Below, one piece after another: positions 8,491-19,564 of a stretch of 64,000 nt of DNA. Both the position numbers and the translations under genes were made by a program. Source of the stretch: Photobacterium sp. GJ3 (GTDB lineage Bacteria; Pseudomonadota; Gammaproteobacteria; Enterobacterales; Vibrionaceae). The notes beneath the pieces were generated by a model that saw only the letters and a program-made list of their open reading frames with translations, had not been told where the DNA came from and did not search any database. Position 1 is the stretch's first letter. Every line of letters begins with the position of its first letter. The stretch is taken from positions 2,108,001 to 2,172,000 of the forward strand of contig NZ_CP073578.1 in the NCBI RefSeq assembly GCF_018199995.1, given 5' to 3'.

Positions 8491-8610
8491 ATGGCAAAAG
8501 TCACCAAGAAAGCGAAGAAACTGAAAAAAGAAATCAAAGTGCGTAAAGCCAAAGTTGCGAAGCACTCCGACAAGCTGAAAAAGCTGAAGAAGAAACTGAA
8601 AAAAGCCTGA
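8491..8610 (+). CDS. 39-residue lysine-rich basic protein
   Basis: ATG at 8491 follows AAAGGAG at ideal spacing and TGA lies at 8608-8610, with a strong terminator right after. The product (MAKVTKKAKKLKKEIKVRK..., ending KKLKKKLKKA) is mostly Lys, Ala, Leu and Val in a heptad-like order, so it should form a very basic amphipathic helix. Binding of nucleic acid or polyanions is plausible but inferred. The tight ribosome site and own terminator argue that it is a real gene. Confidence 0.7.
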   Translation: MAKVTKKAKKLKKEIKVRKAKVAKHSDKLKKLKKKLKKA

Positions 8611-8625
8611 TTTTTCAGTGAGAAC

Positions 8626-8657
8626 AAATCCGATGACCCCGTCATCGGATTTTTTGT
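8626..8657 (+). terminator. Intrinsic terminator of the lysine-rich gene
   Basis: AAATCCGATGAC pairs with GTCATCGGATTT around a short CCC loop, followed by a T-run (TTTTG). The stem is 12 bp. Confidence 0.9.
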
Positions 8658-8675
8658 TTTCCGTGCGAAAGCGAA

Positions 8676-8801
8676 TTAAGCGGTTAACCCTGCCGCATTC
8701 ATCAGCGTTCGGAACAACCAGGAAACACACCCCAATGCGACCACGCTGCTGCCCCAAATCAACGCCAGCCAACCGTATTGTTTCAGTGTCTGAGTTTTCA
8801 T
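8676..8801 (-). CDS. DUF2474 small subunit of cytochrome bd oxidase (CydX-like)
   Basis: 41 residues, MKTQTLKQYGWLALIWGSSV..., with one membrane helix and the WLALIWGSSVVAL motif of DUF2474 proteins, which are encoded after CioB in CIO-type bd oxidases. It starts 13 bp after the cioB stop on the same strand, so it is the third gene of the operon. It presumably stabilises the oxidase hemes like CydX. Confidence 0.85.
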   Translation of the reverse strand: MKTQTLKQYGWLALIWGSSVVALGCVSWLFRTLMNAAGLTA

Positions 8802-8814
8802 CCGTTGCGCTCCG

Positions 8815-9822
8815 TTAATGATAATGTTCTTCCGGGTCCACTTTGCCGCTGAATACAGCGTAGCTCCAGAAGGTGTACAGCAAGATAAAAGGAATGATAA
8901 ACAGGGCACCCACCAGCATGAACCCCTGGCTTTGAGGCGGCGCCGCTGCCTGCCAGATGGTCACATCCGGCGGAATGATATTCGGCCACAAGCTGATCCC
9001 CAGCCCGCTGAATCCCAGAAAGATCAGCCCGAGCGACACGACAAAAGGCTGAATTTCTCTGCGTTTTTTCACCGAGATAATCAAGAGTGCTGCCAGCAAC
9101 ACAGTCAACAAAGGCACCGGGGCGAAATAAATCAAATTCGGCAGGCTGAACCAGCGTTCCGCGATATCCGGATTCGCCAGAGGCGTCCACACGCTCACCA
9201 CGACAATCACCGCCAGTAATTGAAGCAAAATTTTGGGCGCCAGAAGATACATGGTGGCCTGAAGCTCGCCTTCAGTTTTCATGGTTAGCCAGGTGCATCC
9301 CAGCAACGCATACGCAATCACCAGCCCAAGGCCGCAAAACAACGGAAACGGGGCCAGCCAGTCAAAAGCGCCCCCGGCAAACTGTCGGCCTTCGACCGGA
9401 AAACCTTCGATGACAGCCCCCACCACGACACCCTGACAGAACGTCGCCACCAGTGAACCCACCATAAAGGCTTTATCCCAGAATCCCAGATGGGAAGGCA
9501 GCGCTTTAAACCGGAACTCGAACGCCACACCTCTGAATATCAGTGCAATCAGCATCACGGTTAAAGGAATCGTCAGCGCATCAGTGATCACTGCGTAAGC
9601 CAGCGGAAACGCACCAAATAAACTCGCGCCTCCCAAAACCAGCCAGGTTTCATTCCCATCCCAGACTGGCGCAACTGAATTGACCATCACATCTTTCTGT
9701 TCCGCGTTTTTCACCAGAGGCATCAGAATCCCAATGCCCAGATCAAAGCCATCCATGGTGATATACATCAGCGTGGCAAATACAATGATGCCAAACCAGA
9801 TGACCGATAAATCTACACCCAT
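8815..9822 (-). CDS. cioB: Cytochrome bd quinol oxidase subunit II (CIO type)
   Basis: 335 residues with about eight membrane helices. It opens MGVDLSVIWFGIIVFATLMY and carries DGFDLGIGIL and WDGNETWLVLGG, diagnostic of CydB/CioB. It pairs with subunit I to form the inner-membrane quinol:oxygen oxidoreductase. The short length and the DUF2474 partner point to the CIO (cyanide-insensitive) branch. It follows cioA by about 40 bp. A ribosome site (GAAGGAAGGAG) precedes the ATG. Confidence 0.93.
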   Translation of the reverse strand: MGVDLSVIWFGIIVFATLMYITMDGFDLGIGILMPLVKNAEQKDVMVNSVAPVWDGNETWLVLGGASLFGAFPLAYAVITDALTIPLTVMLIALIFRGVAFEFRFKALPSHLGFWDKAFMVGSLVATFCQGVVVGAVIEGFPVEGRQFAGGAFDWLAPFPLFCGLGLVIAYALLGCTWLTMKTEGELQATMYLLAPKILLQLLAVIVVVSVWTPLANPDIAERWFSLPNLIYFAPVPLLTVLLAALLIISVKKRREIQPFVVSLGLIFLGFSGLGISLWPNIIPPDVTIWQAAAPPQSQGFMLVGALFIIPFILLYTFWSYAVFSGKVDPEEHYH

Positions 9823-9862
9823 CGCTGTCTCCTTCCTTCGTTCTTATTCAAATATTGATGCT

Positions 9863-11229
9863 TCAGATCCGACCGGAAACGGTTGGCAGATCATGAGGAA
9901 CGGCTTCATCACCGGGCTGCGGCCCTTTCTGGATTTGATGCACCATGTAGTAGTAACCAAATCCGAAGACCAGACTGTAAACCACGAAGAACGTCAGCAA
10001 ACTGAGACTCATATGCAGATCGCCATGGGCAGACACGGCTGCATCTGTTCTCAGTAATCCGTGAACCACCCAAGGCTGACGCCCCACTTCCGTGGTGATC
10101 CAGCCTGCCAGAATGGCAATCAACCCTGTGGGCCCCATCCACAGAGAAAACTTCAAAAATCCGGTGTGCTGATAAAGTTTCTTTTTCTTACGAAGCCACA
10201 AGCTCATCAGCCCCTGTACGATCATCAGCAACCCCAGCGCCACCATGATGCGGAATGACCAGAATACGACGGGCGCATAAGGACGTTCATCTGCCGGAAA
10301 ATCCTTCAGGGCCGGAATGGGTTCAGTCAGGCTGTGTTTCAGAATCAGGCTGGCCATGGCCGGAATTTCAACCGCATAATCCGTGCGTTCTGTTTCCATA
10401 TTCGGCCAGCCGAACAGAATCAGCGGCGTCGGTTCTCCGGTGCTGTTATCCCAGTGCCCTTCCATAGCTGCGATTTTAGCTGGCTGATATTCCAGCGTGT
10501 TCAGTCCGTGCAAATCCCCCAGGAATGCCTGAATGGGTGCGACAAACACCAGCATCCACATCGACATCGAAAACATCGTCCGAATTGGCCGGCTTTGATT
10601 GCCACGCAGCAGGTGCCATGCGGCAGATGCCCCTACAAAAGTGCACAACTCAGGAAAGCTGCAACCCCCATATGCATGAGCCGATACGGGAAAGAAGGGT
10701 TAAAAATCACCGCAAACCAATCCACAGGCACCACTTGTCCGTCGATGATTTCATGACCCTGCGGGGTATGCATCCAGCTATTTGAGGCCAGAATCCAGAA
10801 CGTTGAAATAATGGTACCCAGTGCAACCATACAGGTCGCAAAAAAGTGCAGATTATCTCCGACCCGTTTCCAGCCAAAGAGCATCACGCCCAGAAACCCA
10901 GCTTCAAGAAAAAAGGCTGTGAGCACCTCATAGGTCAGCAAGGGGCCGGTGATACTGCCGGCAAATTCAGAGAAACCACTCCAGTTCGTGCCAAACTGGT
11001 ACGCCATGACTAACCCGGAAACCACGCCCATGCCAAAGTTCACGGCAAAGATTTTCGACCAGAAGTGGTATAGCGTTTTGTAATCTTGCTGACGGGTTTT
11101 CAGCCACAGTCCTTCCAGAACAGCCAGATAGCTTGCCAGCCCAATGGTGATGGCCGGAAAAATAATGTGAAACGAAACGGTAAATGCGAACTGTATCCGC
11201 GCGAGCATGAAAGCATCGAGTCCAAACAT
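9863..11229 (-). pseudogene. cioA: Cytochrome bd quinol oxidase subunit I (CIO type), frameshifted
   Basis: Two overlapping frames make one CioA. The N-terminal frame (10633-11229) holds SFHIIFPAITIGLASYLAVLE with the heme b595 His and ends ...MGVAAFLSCALL. The C-terminal frame (9863-10648) resumes VGASAAWHLLRG. One extra T in the T4 run (A4 on the plus strand at 10637-10640) would restore ...CALFVGASAAW. The region around GWPNMETERTDYAVEIP gives a short Q-loop, as in CIO enzymes. All other landmarks look intact, so this is either a sequencing error in a homopolymer or a very recent mutation that disables the oxidase. Confidence 0.9.
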
Positions 11230-11380
11230 AAGCTTCCTATTGAGTCATTGAAAAGCACGCTTATATTGAAAGAACCCAATCGAAAAAACAGATACAGAAC
11301 CAAACTCAAAACCTATAACAGTTTTATTAAAAAATTGTTATATTTCCACTTCCTTTCATTCCTCTATTCCGGGACTTACT

Positions 11381-12796
11381 TTGGCGAAGTATGAACAACT
11401 GGCGTCGCAGATCCGCCATCAGATTGAATCAGGCATCTGGCGTGCCGGTGAAAAAATGCCGTCGCTGCGAAAGCAGGCGGAACACGCAGGCATGAGCCTG
11501 ATGACGGTGATGCATGCCTATCAGCAACTCGAGTCTCAAGGCTGGCTGGTCGCACATCCCCGTTCGGGTTACACCGTCGCCGAGAGCATCCAAATGCCTT
11601 CCCAGCCTCAGAATGCCGCTGTCGAAACGGCCGAGGCGGTCGACATCAACAGTTTCATCTTTGATGTCCTGCAAGCCAGCCGAAAACCCTATATGGTCAA
11701 TTTCGCTTTTGCCTATCCGGATCCGAACCTGTATCCCCGGCATCAGGTCAATAAATCGCTGATGCATGCCGCCCGCAGCATGTCGGTTTCGAATGCGCTG
11801 GATAATTTACCGCCGGGGAACGACACCTTGCGGACCATGATTGCCCAGCGCTACGCCGCCAAAGGGATCAGCATTTCACCAGATGAAATTGTGATCACCG
11901 CTGGCGCGCTGGAGGCGCTGAACCTGAGCCTGCAAGCCGTCACACGCCCCGGTGATTGGGTGGTGGTGGAATCCCCCACTTTTTATGGCGCGCTTCAATC
12001 GCTGGAGCGCCTTGGCCTGAAAGCCTTATCCGTCAGAACCGATGCCAGAACCGGCATTGATCTGGATTCGCTGGAACGGGCCTTTCAGTCTCATCCGGTG
12101 AAGGCGTGCTGGCTGATGACCAATCATCAGAACCCGCTGGGATTCACGCTGACGGAGGAGAAAAAGCGGCAGCTCATGATCCTGCTGAATAAGTATCAGG
12201 TCGCGCTGATTGAAGATGATGTCTACAGCGAGCTCTACGGAGGCACAGAGCAGCCTCTCCCTGCCAAAGCGTTTGATGTCCATGGCAATGTGATGCTGTG
12301 TTCCTCCTTTTCCAAATCTCTGGTTGCCGGGTTCCGGATCGGCTGGGTGGCGGCAGGCAAGCGCGCACTGGACATTCAGAAACTTCAACTCATGAGTACC
12401 CTGACCACCAGCGTACCGATTCAGCTGGCGCTGGTTGATTATCTCAGTACCCGAAACTATGAACACCACCTGAGACAACTCCGGCGAACGCTGGACAGAC
12501 GGAAGAAAGCCATGTGCAAATTACTGGCACAGACTCTCCCGACAGAGGTCGAGATCATTGCCGGGGACGGGAGTTATTTCGTGTGGCTTCGCTTGCCTGA
12601 AACCTCTGATACCATGGCGATTTACGCACAGGCACTGGCAGCGCAGATCACCCTCGCACCAGGCAAAATGTTTTCACCCGGCACGCAGTTTAACCACTGT
12701 CTGCGGCTGAACACGTCCTTCGAGCTGGATGAACGGCATACTCAGGCGATCCTTCAATTGTCCCGAATCATCCGGCTTCACTGCTGCCGTGATTGA
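11381..12796 (+). CDS. MocR-family (GntR HTH + aminotransferase) transcriptional regulator
   Basis: 471 residues. A GntR winged helix (SGIWRAGEKMPSLRKQAEHAG, LMTVMHAYQQLESQGWLVAHPRSGY) is fused to a type-I aminotransferase-like domain. PLP-site motifs are visible: TAGALEALNLSLQ, NPLGFTL, EDDVYSELYGG, and SFSKSLVAGFRIGWVA with the Schiff-base Lys. MocR proteins sense PLP or amino compounds. No ATG fits; TTG at 11381 is the only plausible start. It is divergent from cioAB over a 150-bp spacer and may control it, which is inference from position only. Confidence 0.9.
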   Translation: MAKYEQLASQIRHQIESGIWRAGEKMPSLRKQAEHAGMSLMTVMHAYQQLESQGWLVAHPRSGYTVAESIQMPSQPQNAAVETAEAVDINSFIFDVLQASRKPYMVNFAFAYPDPNLYPRHQVNKSLMHAARSMSVSNALDNLPPGNDTLRTMIAQRYAAKGISISPDEIVITAGALEALNLSLQAVTRPGDWVVVESPTFYGALQSLERLGLKALSVRTDARTGIDLDSLERAFQSHPVKACWLMTNHQNPLGFTLTEEKKRQLMILLNKYQVALIEDDVYSELYGGTEQPLPAKAFDVHGNVMLCSSFSKSLVAGFRIGWVAAGKRALDIQKLQLMSTLTTSVPIQLALVDYLSTRNYEHHLRQLRRTLDRRKKAMCKLLAQTLPTEVEIIAGDGSYFVWLRLPETSDTMAIYAQALAAQITLAPGKMFSPGTQFNHCLRLNTSFELDERHTQAILQLSRIIRLHCCRD

Positions 12797-12921
12797 AACG
12801 CCAATGCCAGCTGACTGACCGGCAAAGAAGCACTCAACTGCATTGATTTCATCAGAATTTCTGATGATTCCCTCTTCTTCATTACCCACCATACGGCCTC
12901 GGATGAATATGGATTCACACG

Positions 12922-12958
12922 ATAGAAAAAACCGATGACAGCCATTGATAAAAACGTC
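12922..12958 (+). promoter_or_regulatory. Candidate OxyR binding site upstream of katG
   Basis: Four tetrads with exact 7-nt spacing, ATAG-N7-CGAT-N7-ATTG-N7-CGTC, match the OxyR pattern ATAG-N7-CTAT-N7-ATAG-N7-CTAT at 12 of 16 positions. It lies about 97 bp before the katG start. OxyR control of katG is standard in enterobacteria; here it is a prediction. Confidence 0.4.
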
Positions 12959-13009
12959 TTTATTCGATTGCGCTTCGGACTATATTCAATGATGTAACTC
13001 GAAAGGTAG

Positions 13010-15265
<2,256 letters not shown>

Positions 15266-15277
15266 CACTCCCTCACA

Positions 15278-15300
15278 CAGGCACCCACATTGGGTGCCTG
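15278..15300 (+). terminator. Hairpin after katG, probable terminator
   Basis: CAGGCACCC (15278-15286) pairs perfectly with GGGTGCCTG (15292-15300) around ACATT. The following CTTCAAG is a poor T-run, so termination may be partial. Confidence 0.6.
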
Positions 15301-15519
15301 CTTCAAGCGCCAAATCTGACGCATTGCTTCCGCCTACCCGGCAAAAATCACGCCTCTCCGCTCATTTCCACCGTTAAGCCACCGCGTTTTCTGTAAAACT
15401 GTGAATCGTGTCATATACTTCAGGTGATGATTCCAGATGAATCCGGTGACTGGCAATAAAGTTAATCGTATGCCGCCCGGTTTGGGAACGTACAGAAGCA
15501 TGCAGCGCAGAGGGTAAAC

Positions 15520-15729
15520 ATGATCATCAGCTATGCCAAATTTTCAAAACGACATCCTTATGTTCACTGGGGGATTATCATCTCGCTCAGCCTGCTGTTT
15601 TTGATCTCTGCGATCATGCTGATTGAGTTTGAAGTGATTGAATTTGCCGTTGCAATTGTGGTGATTGGGCTCCTGCTGCCTTTCTTTGCCAAAGCTTCAA
15701 AATACAAACAGCAATACCTGTCGGATTAA
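15520..15729 (+). CDS. Small membrane protein, unknown function
   Basis: 69 residues. A basic N-terminus (MIISYAKFSKRHPYVHW) is followed by two closely spaced membrane helices (GIIISLSLLFLISAIMLI and FAVAIVVIGLLLPFFA) and a basic tail KASKYKQQYLSD. The charge pattern suggests both ends face the cytosol. No family recognised. The 254-bp spacer from katG contains only the hairpin and nothing else I can name. Confidence 0.55.
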   Translation: MIISYAKFSKRHPYVHWGIIISLSLLFLISAIMLIEFEVIEFAVAIVVIGLLLPFFAKASKYKQQYLSD

Positions 15730-15800
15730 TTTTCAGCTCGTTATTCATGAAAATGTCTGGGCTGTATCCCTGATACAGCCCAGAACGTTATGGCCTACCA

Positions 15801-16553
15801 CTAGCTGAGGTCATAACCTTGTAAATTATAGAGTTTCTTGAACTTTTCCTGTTCACCTTCTTGAGCTGGGTACAGCAATTGAATCGCGATTGGTAACTCA
15901 GTATCTGGATTGATAAGGTAGTTCCCATCCTTAGGTGTTTTTAATTCAACCACACCTTCTGAACCATCAAGCACAACTTCCGGCCATGTGACACTCGCAA
16001 TGATTGTCCCTGGAGGCAAATCGGAAAACGAAACTTTCCAATGCGTAATTGGATCAGATGATGCTTTCAGCAATATTTCATAACTATAAATGTAACCTTG
16101 CGATTCCCAATCCTGCCAGGATGATTTGAATTCTGCTCGACTTAATATTGGTTGCAGACCAGAAGCTGAGCGTTTAAGCGTAATGTCGAACCCCGGCCCC
16201 TTTATACCTTCATGATTATAATAGTGTAACTGTCCGACAATAAATTTTTCTTCACCCGGTGGTATGTCATTTACCAGTAGTGAAATTGTTCTTTTACTTG
16301 TCCAACCAGCACTCTGTTCAGCCGTACTTGTAATAGAAGCTGTTTTTCCATCTGCAGAGATAAATAATTCAGACCCTGAACCAGGGTACGACATATGTGT
16401 AACACGCGCATTACCTGTTAATGCAGCCTCAATTTTTGCCCCTGGTATTTCTGGCTCATTATTCGAATCAACGACAAAGTTCACGGTAACCGCAGAGCCT
16501 TCTGTGACATCAGGTACAAAGTCTTGCTTAATATCATGGATAATCGCTGCCAT
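15801..16553 (-). CDS. Hypothetical protein with two Ig-like/beta-rich halves
   Basis: 250 residues without a signal peptide or membrane segment. The sequence is rich in Ser, Thr, Gly, Pro and Trp with beta-strand-like periodicity. GSAVTVNFVVDSNNEPEIPGAKIEA in the first half, and SSWQDWESQGYIYSYEILLKAS with THWKVSFSDLPPGT in the second, recall carbohydrate-binding or Ig-like modules (CBM2-like Trp placement), but this is only a resemblance. It is more A+T-rich than its neighbours. Standing alone, it may be an acquired gene. Confidence 0.55.
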   Translation of the reverse strand: MAAIIHDIKQDFVPDVTEGSAVTVNFVVDSNNEPEIPGAKIEAALTGNARVTHMSYPGSGSELFISADGKTASITSTAEQSAGWTSKRTISLLVNDIPPGEEKFIVGQLHYYNHEGIKGPGFDITLKRSASGLQPILSRAEFKSSWQDWESQGYIYSYEILLKASSDPITHWKVSFSDLPPGTIIASVTWPEVVLDGSEGVVELKTPKDGNYLINPDTELPIAIQLLYPAQEGEQEKFKKLYNLQGYDLS

Positions 16554-16948
16554 CGGTACTCTCCATATTAAAATTTTCCATTATTTTCATACTGCCATCT
16601 GAGATTAGCTCAAACACATTCAATGACATAAGTATCAATGCATAACGTTGCATTCATTCCAGATATCTCAAAAAGCTAAAGAATCACAACCGAACCTACA
16701 GACATCTGCCATTATTGACCGTATATCTGCATTGAATTCACGAATCATATGATTGACTGTCGCCACCAACCTGCACCTTACCCCAAAACACATGGTAGCC
16801 TCAGAGGGTGTACATCAGAATCACTGGCTGGTTGTGAGTGAAGCCGCTCTGAAGGGATTCGGTTGTCTGTCCCCGCTTTTTCCAACTGGATGGCGACAAA
16901 TTTGGACGTTGGCGTGTAGGTGCGATCGCCGTAACTTACCAGTGGGAC
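16554..16948 (+). other. Intergenic stretch before the bestrophin remnant
   Basis: Upstream of the hypothetical gene this stretch is A+T-rich and probably holds its promoter. From about 16750 the base use returns to core-like and could be more of the decayed bestrophin gene, but no frame reads as bestrophin there with confidence. Confidence 0.3.
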
Positions 16949-17264
16949 CAGCGGATTAAAGGGACGCCGTTGCCATTTCCCTATACCCTGTTACTGCACC
17001 GGACCATCTATATTTTCTGTCTTCTACTGCCGTTCGCGATGGCCGAGCCGCTGGGGTGGCTGACGCCCTTATTCACGACCATTGTCAGCTATACCCTTTT
17101 CGGCCTGGATGCCATTGGCGAAGAGCTGGAAGACCCCTTTGCTGCGATGAAAACGACTTGCCCACCGATGCGCTGTTTCGCACCATTGAGCGCGACCGAC
17201 TGAATGCACTGGGCCACACGAGTTACCCCAACCGTTGCAGCCAGTGGCTTATGTACTGAATTAA
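16949..17264 (+). pseudogene. Bestrophin-family (YneE-like) anion channel, C-terminal remnant
   Basis: The family signature IKGTPLPFPYTLLLHRTIY is followed by a membrane helix and YTLFGLDAIGEELEDPF. The reading then moves to the frame of ENDLPTDALFRTIERD and again to that of LPQPLQPVAYVLN, the canonical C-terminus. Both shifts are restored by one extra base (a G near 17141 and a T near 17223). The first two thirds of the gene are missing or unreadable. Proteobacterial bestrophins are inner-membrane chloride channels; this copy cannot make one. Confidence 0.8.
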
Positions 17265-17370
17265 GCGGTGTTCATCAATGCTATCTATCAAATCATCAAT
17301 GGTGTTTATTGGACTGGACGGTGAAAACAATATATTTTTGAGACCGATAGATGAACAGGCTGTGAATGAC

Positions 17371-17960
17371 ATGAACCCAATCTCCGCTCCTTTTTCAGTA
17401 CTATTGCTCGCTGGTGGTCAGGGCTCCCGGATGGGGGGCAAGACAAAGGATTGGTCCTTCTTCATGGCAAACCTTTCATCGCCCACCTCGCTGAGATTGT
17501 CCGGCCTTTGACCGATGACCTGCTGATTTCCTGTAACCGAAATCAGCCAATGTATGCCCCTTACTGTAACCAGACGCTCTGCGATGACACACAAGACTTC
17601 CCCGGTCCGCTGGCGGGGATCCTCAAAGGCCTGCAAACAGCCCGGCACCCATGGCTGATGGTTTTTCCCTGTGATGCCCCCTGCATTGACCTGGCACTGG
17701 TTCAGCACATAGCGACTTTAATCAATGATGCAAAACCGCGTCCGGCGATGATCAGACAAGGCACCCAGTGGCAGCCCATGTTCAGTCTGATTCCGACGGC
17801 TTTACTGCCCGCATTTGAGGCTGCATGGCAATCGGGTGAACGCAGTCTGATGACGATTCTGAAACAGCATGATGTGATTGCCATCGAATGTGATGAGAAC
17901 GATCCACGGCTTCAGAACGTCAACACCCCACAACAATTACATATTTTGCACCATAATTAG
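17371..17960 (+). pseudogene. mobA: Molybdenum cofactor guanylyltransferase MobA, frameshifted
   Basis: The frame from the ATG at 17371 gives FSVLLLAGGQGSRMGGK, the nucleotide-binding loop of MobA. It then shifts, and the other frame continues LVLLHGKPFIAHLAEIV and PCDAPCIDLALV to the normal end (LQNVNTPQQLHIL). One extra A at about 17440 restores GGKDKGLVLLHGKPF. MobA attaches GMP to molybdopterin to make the bis-MGD cofactor of formate dehydrogenases and DMSO reductases. Together with fdhD downstream this marks a formate/molybdenum locus. Confidence 0.88.
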
Positions 17961-18070
17961 AGTCTGTGGCCCCTGCCCCAGACACCCTGAAGCAACCGTT
18001 ATTTCGCTGCATTTTCAGGGCGACGGGGTATTCGCATTTCCCAAATCAAAACAAACCCTCAGGGTAAACC

Positions 18071-18350
18071 ATGGATATCAAACAACTGAAGTACCGGATC
18101 GCACTGGATCAGACCAAGCATTTTGGTCAGGCGGCAGCGCTCTGCCACATGACGCAGCCAACCCTCTCCATGCGGATTCGCAGAGGAAGGCGAGCGCATT
18201 CTGGCCTGGGCCCGAACCCTGCTCGCTGCGCATGACGGCTTACAGGCGGAAGCCGCAAGCTGCCGGGGACAACTGGTGGGCAGTCTGCGCCTTGCCATGG
18301 TCCCTCTCGCCAGCCTCAACCCCATGCAATTGCTGGAGCCCCTCTCTCAA
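18071..18350 (+). pseudogene. LysR-family regulator remnant with internal deletion
   Basis: The ATG at 18071 opens a clean LysR start (MDIKQLKYRIALDQTKHFGQ, then HMTQPTLSMRIR). At about 18180 the text jumps, in another frame, to EEGERILAWARTLLAAHDGLQ, skipping about 25 residues. It runs to VGSLRLAMVPLASLNPMQLLEP and then loses family likeness. This is a real deletion plus 3' truncation, not a single-base error. No product is expected. Confidence 0.85.
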
Positions 18351-18417
18351 TGGACAACGGACAGGCAGTTGCGTAGCCTGTCTGTATTCTTTCAAACCCC
18401 CAGGTGCAGGCATCAAC

Positions 18418-19257
18418 ATGAGTGACTCTGACAACAAAGCCGATGACATGACCGATGTGAACGCAGCCCCGCCTTCACCCGATGCGTTCAGTTATGTTGA
18501 GCTCCTTGAGGATGATTCTGCAGCGACAACACACAGTGCCGTGTTAGCCAGCGAAACCGCACTGTCGATCAGTTATAACGGCATCAGTCAGGCCGTCATG
18601 ATGGTGACGCCGGGCAATATTGAAGATTTCGTCAAAGGCTTCAGTCTGAGCAATGACATTGTCCGTTCCGTGAGTGAAATTTACGAAATCACACTGACAG
18701 CCGGGTGTGATTCGCATCATGCTGAAGTGGAGATATCCAACCGCGCTTTCTGGTCGCTGAAAGATCACCGCCGGCAACTGGCGGGCACCAGCGGTTGCGG
18801 GATCTGTGGTGTGGAAGCCATTGAACAGGCACTGCCACCCTTAACACCACTTACGCCTGTCCCACCACCTCAGGCCAGCCTGCTGCACAATTTACGTGCG
18901 CGCATCAGCGCAGCGCAGGAAGTCGCCCGCAGCAGTGGCGCATTGCACGCCGCGCTCTACGTGGATGCCGCAGGGGGCATTCAACTCTGCCGGGAAGACA
19001 TCGGCCGTCATAATGCGCTCGACAAACTCATCGGCGCCATGGCGACTGCCCGCATCAACCCGGAATCCGGCTTCGCCGTGATCACTAGCCGGTGCAGCCT
19101 GGAGCTCATTCAGAAGGCCGTCCGCGCCAAAATCGGCACGCTGGTCAGCCTCTCCGCCCCCACCGCCATGACCGTCCGCTGGGCGCGGCACAACAATCTG
19201 AACCTGATTCACCTACCGCACCGAAGTGCGCCGAGGTTGTATAGCGGGAAGTTATAA
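18418..19257 (+). CDS. fdhD: Formate dehydrogenase accessory protein FdhD
   Basis: 279 residues from the ATG at 18418. It has LASETALSISYNGISQ, the sulfur-carrier Cys pair in TSGCGICGVEAIEQ, and CREDIGRHNALDKLIGAM, all diagnostic. FdhD takes sulfur from a cysteine desulfurase and passes it to the Mo-bis-MGD cofactor of formate dehydrogenase, in the cytosol. The frame is open upstream through the LysR remnant, but the protein begins at MSDSDNKADD. No formate dehydrogenase genes are in view, and the two neighbouring genes are broken, so its role here is uncertain. Confidence 0.93.
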   Translation: MSDSDNKADDMTDVNAAPPSPDAFSYVELLEDDSAATTHSAVLASETALSISYNGISQAVMMVTPGNIEDFVKGFSLSNDIVRSVSEIYEITLTAGCDSHHAEVEISNRAFWSLKDHRRQLAGTSGCGICGVEAIEQALPPLTPLTPVPPPQASLLHNLRARISAAQEVARSSGALHAALYVDAAGGIQLCREDIGRHNALDKLIGAMATARINPESGFAVITSRCSLELIQKAVRAKIGTLVSLSAPTAMTVRWARHNNLNLIHLPHRSAPRLYSGKL

Positions 19258-19430
19258 GGACAGGCACCTTAAACCCCTTTCGGAGTCTCTATGGGACAGA
19301 CAGTTAATCATTGAGCTTTGCCTGAGCCTTCAATTCTATAGGTGACTGTCCTGTTTGATGGTTGATGGTAATTCTATGGGTGACTGTCCCGCTTTACTTG
19401 CGCTTTACTTGAGTGAGGACAGGCATCTTA
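19258..19430 (+). repeat. Cluster of GACTGTCC/GGACAGxCA motifs, left of RAYT
   Basis: Five related motifs: GGACAGGCACCTTAA at 19258, GGGACAGACAGTTAA at 19293, GTGACTGTCCTG at 19342, GTGACTGTCCCG at 19380, GGACAGGCATCTTAA at 19417. The third and fourth lie in a longer direct repeat (starting AATTCTAT) 38 bp apart, the first and last form one 159 bp apart, and the set includes both orientations. Confidence 0.75.
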
Positions 19431-19564
19431 AGTACCTCAAGCAAAAAACACCTCTATCATTTTCATCAATTTCAGACCGAATTCTCGTCTTCATCATTTG
19501 CATCTTTCCCAGAGTGCCAAACTGAAATACTGTTTATGCATCCAGTCCTATTCGATGAAAAACT

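Noticed and set aside
12026-12478. 150-codon minus-strand frame inside the MocR gene
   Set aside because: Antisense shadow of a conserved aminotransferase domain.
17878-18417. N-terminal extension of FdhD back to 17878
   Set aside because: This part is mobA and LysR sequence read in another frame; FdhD family similarity begins after 18418.
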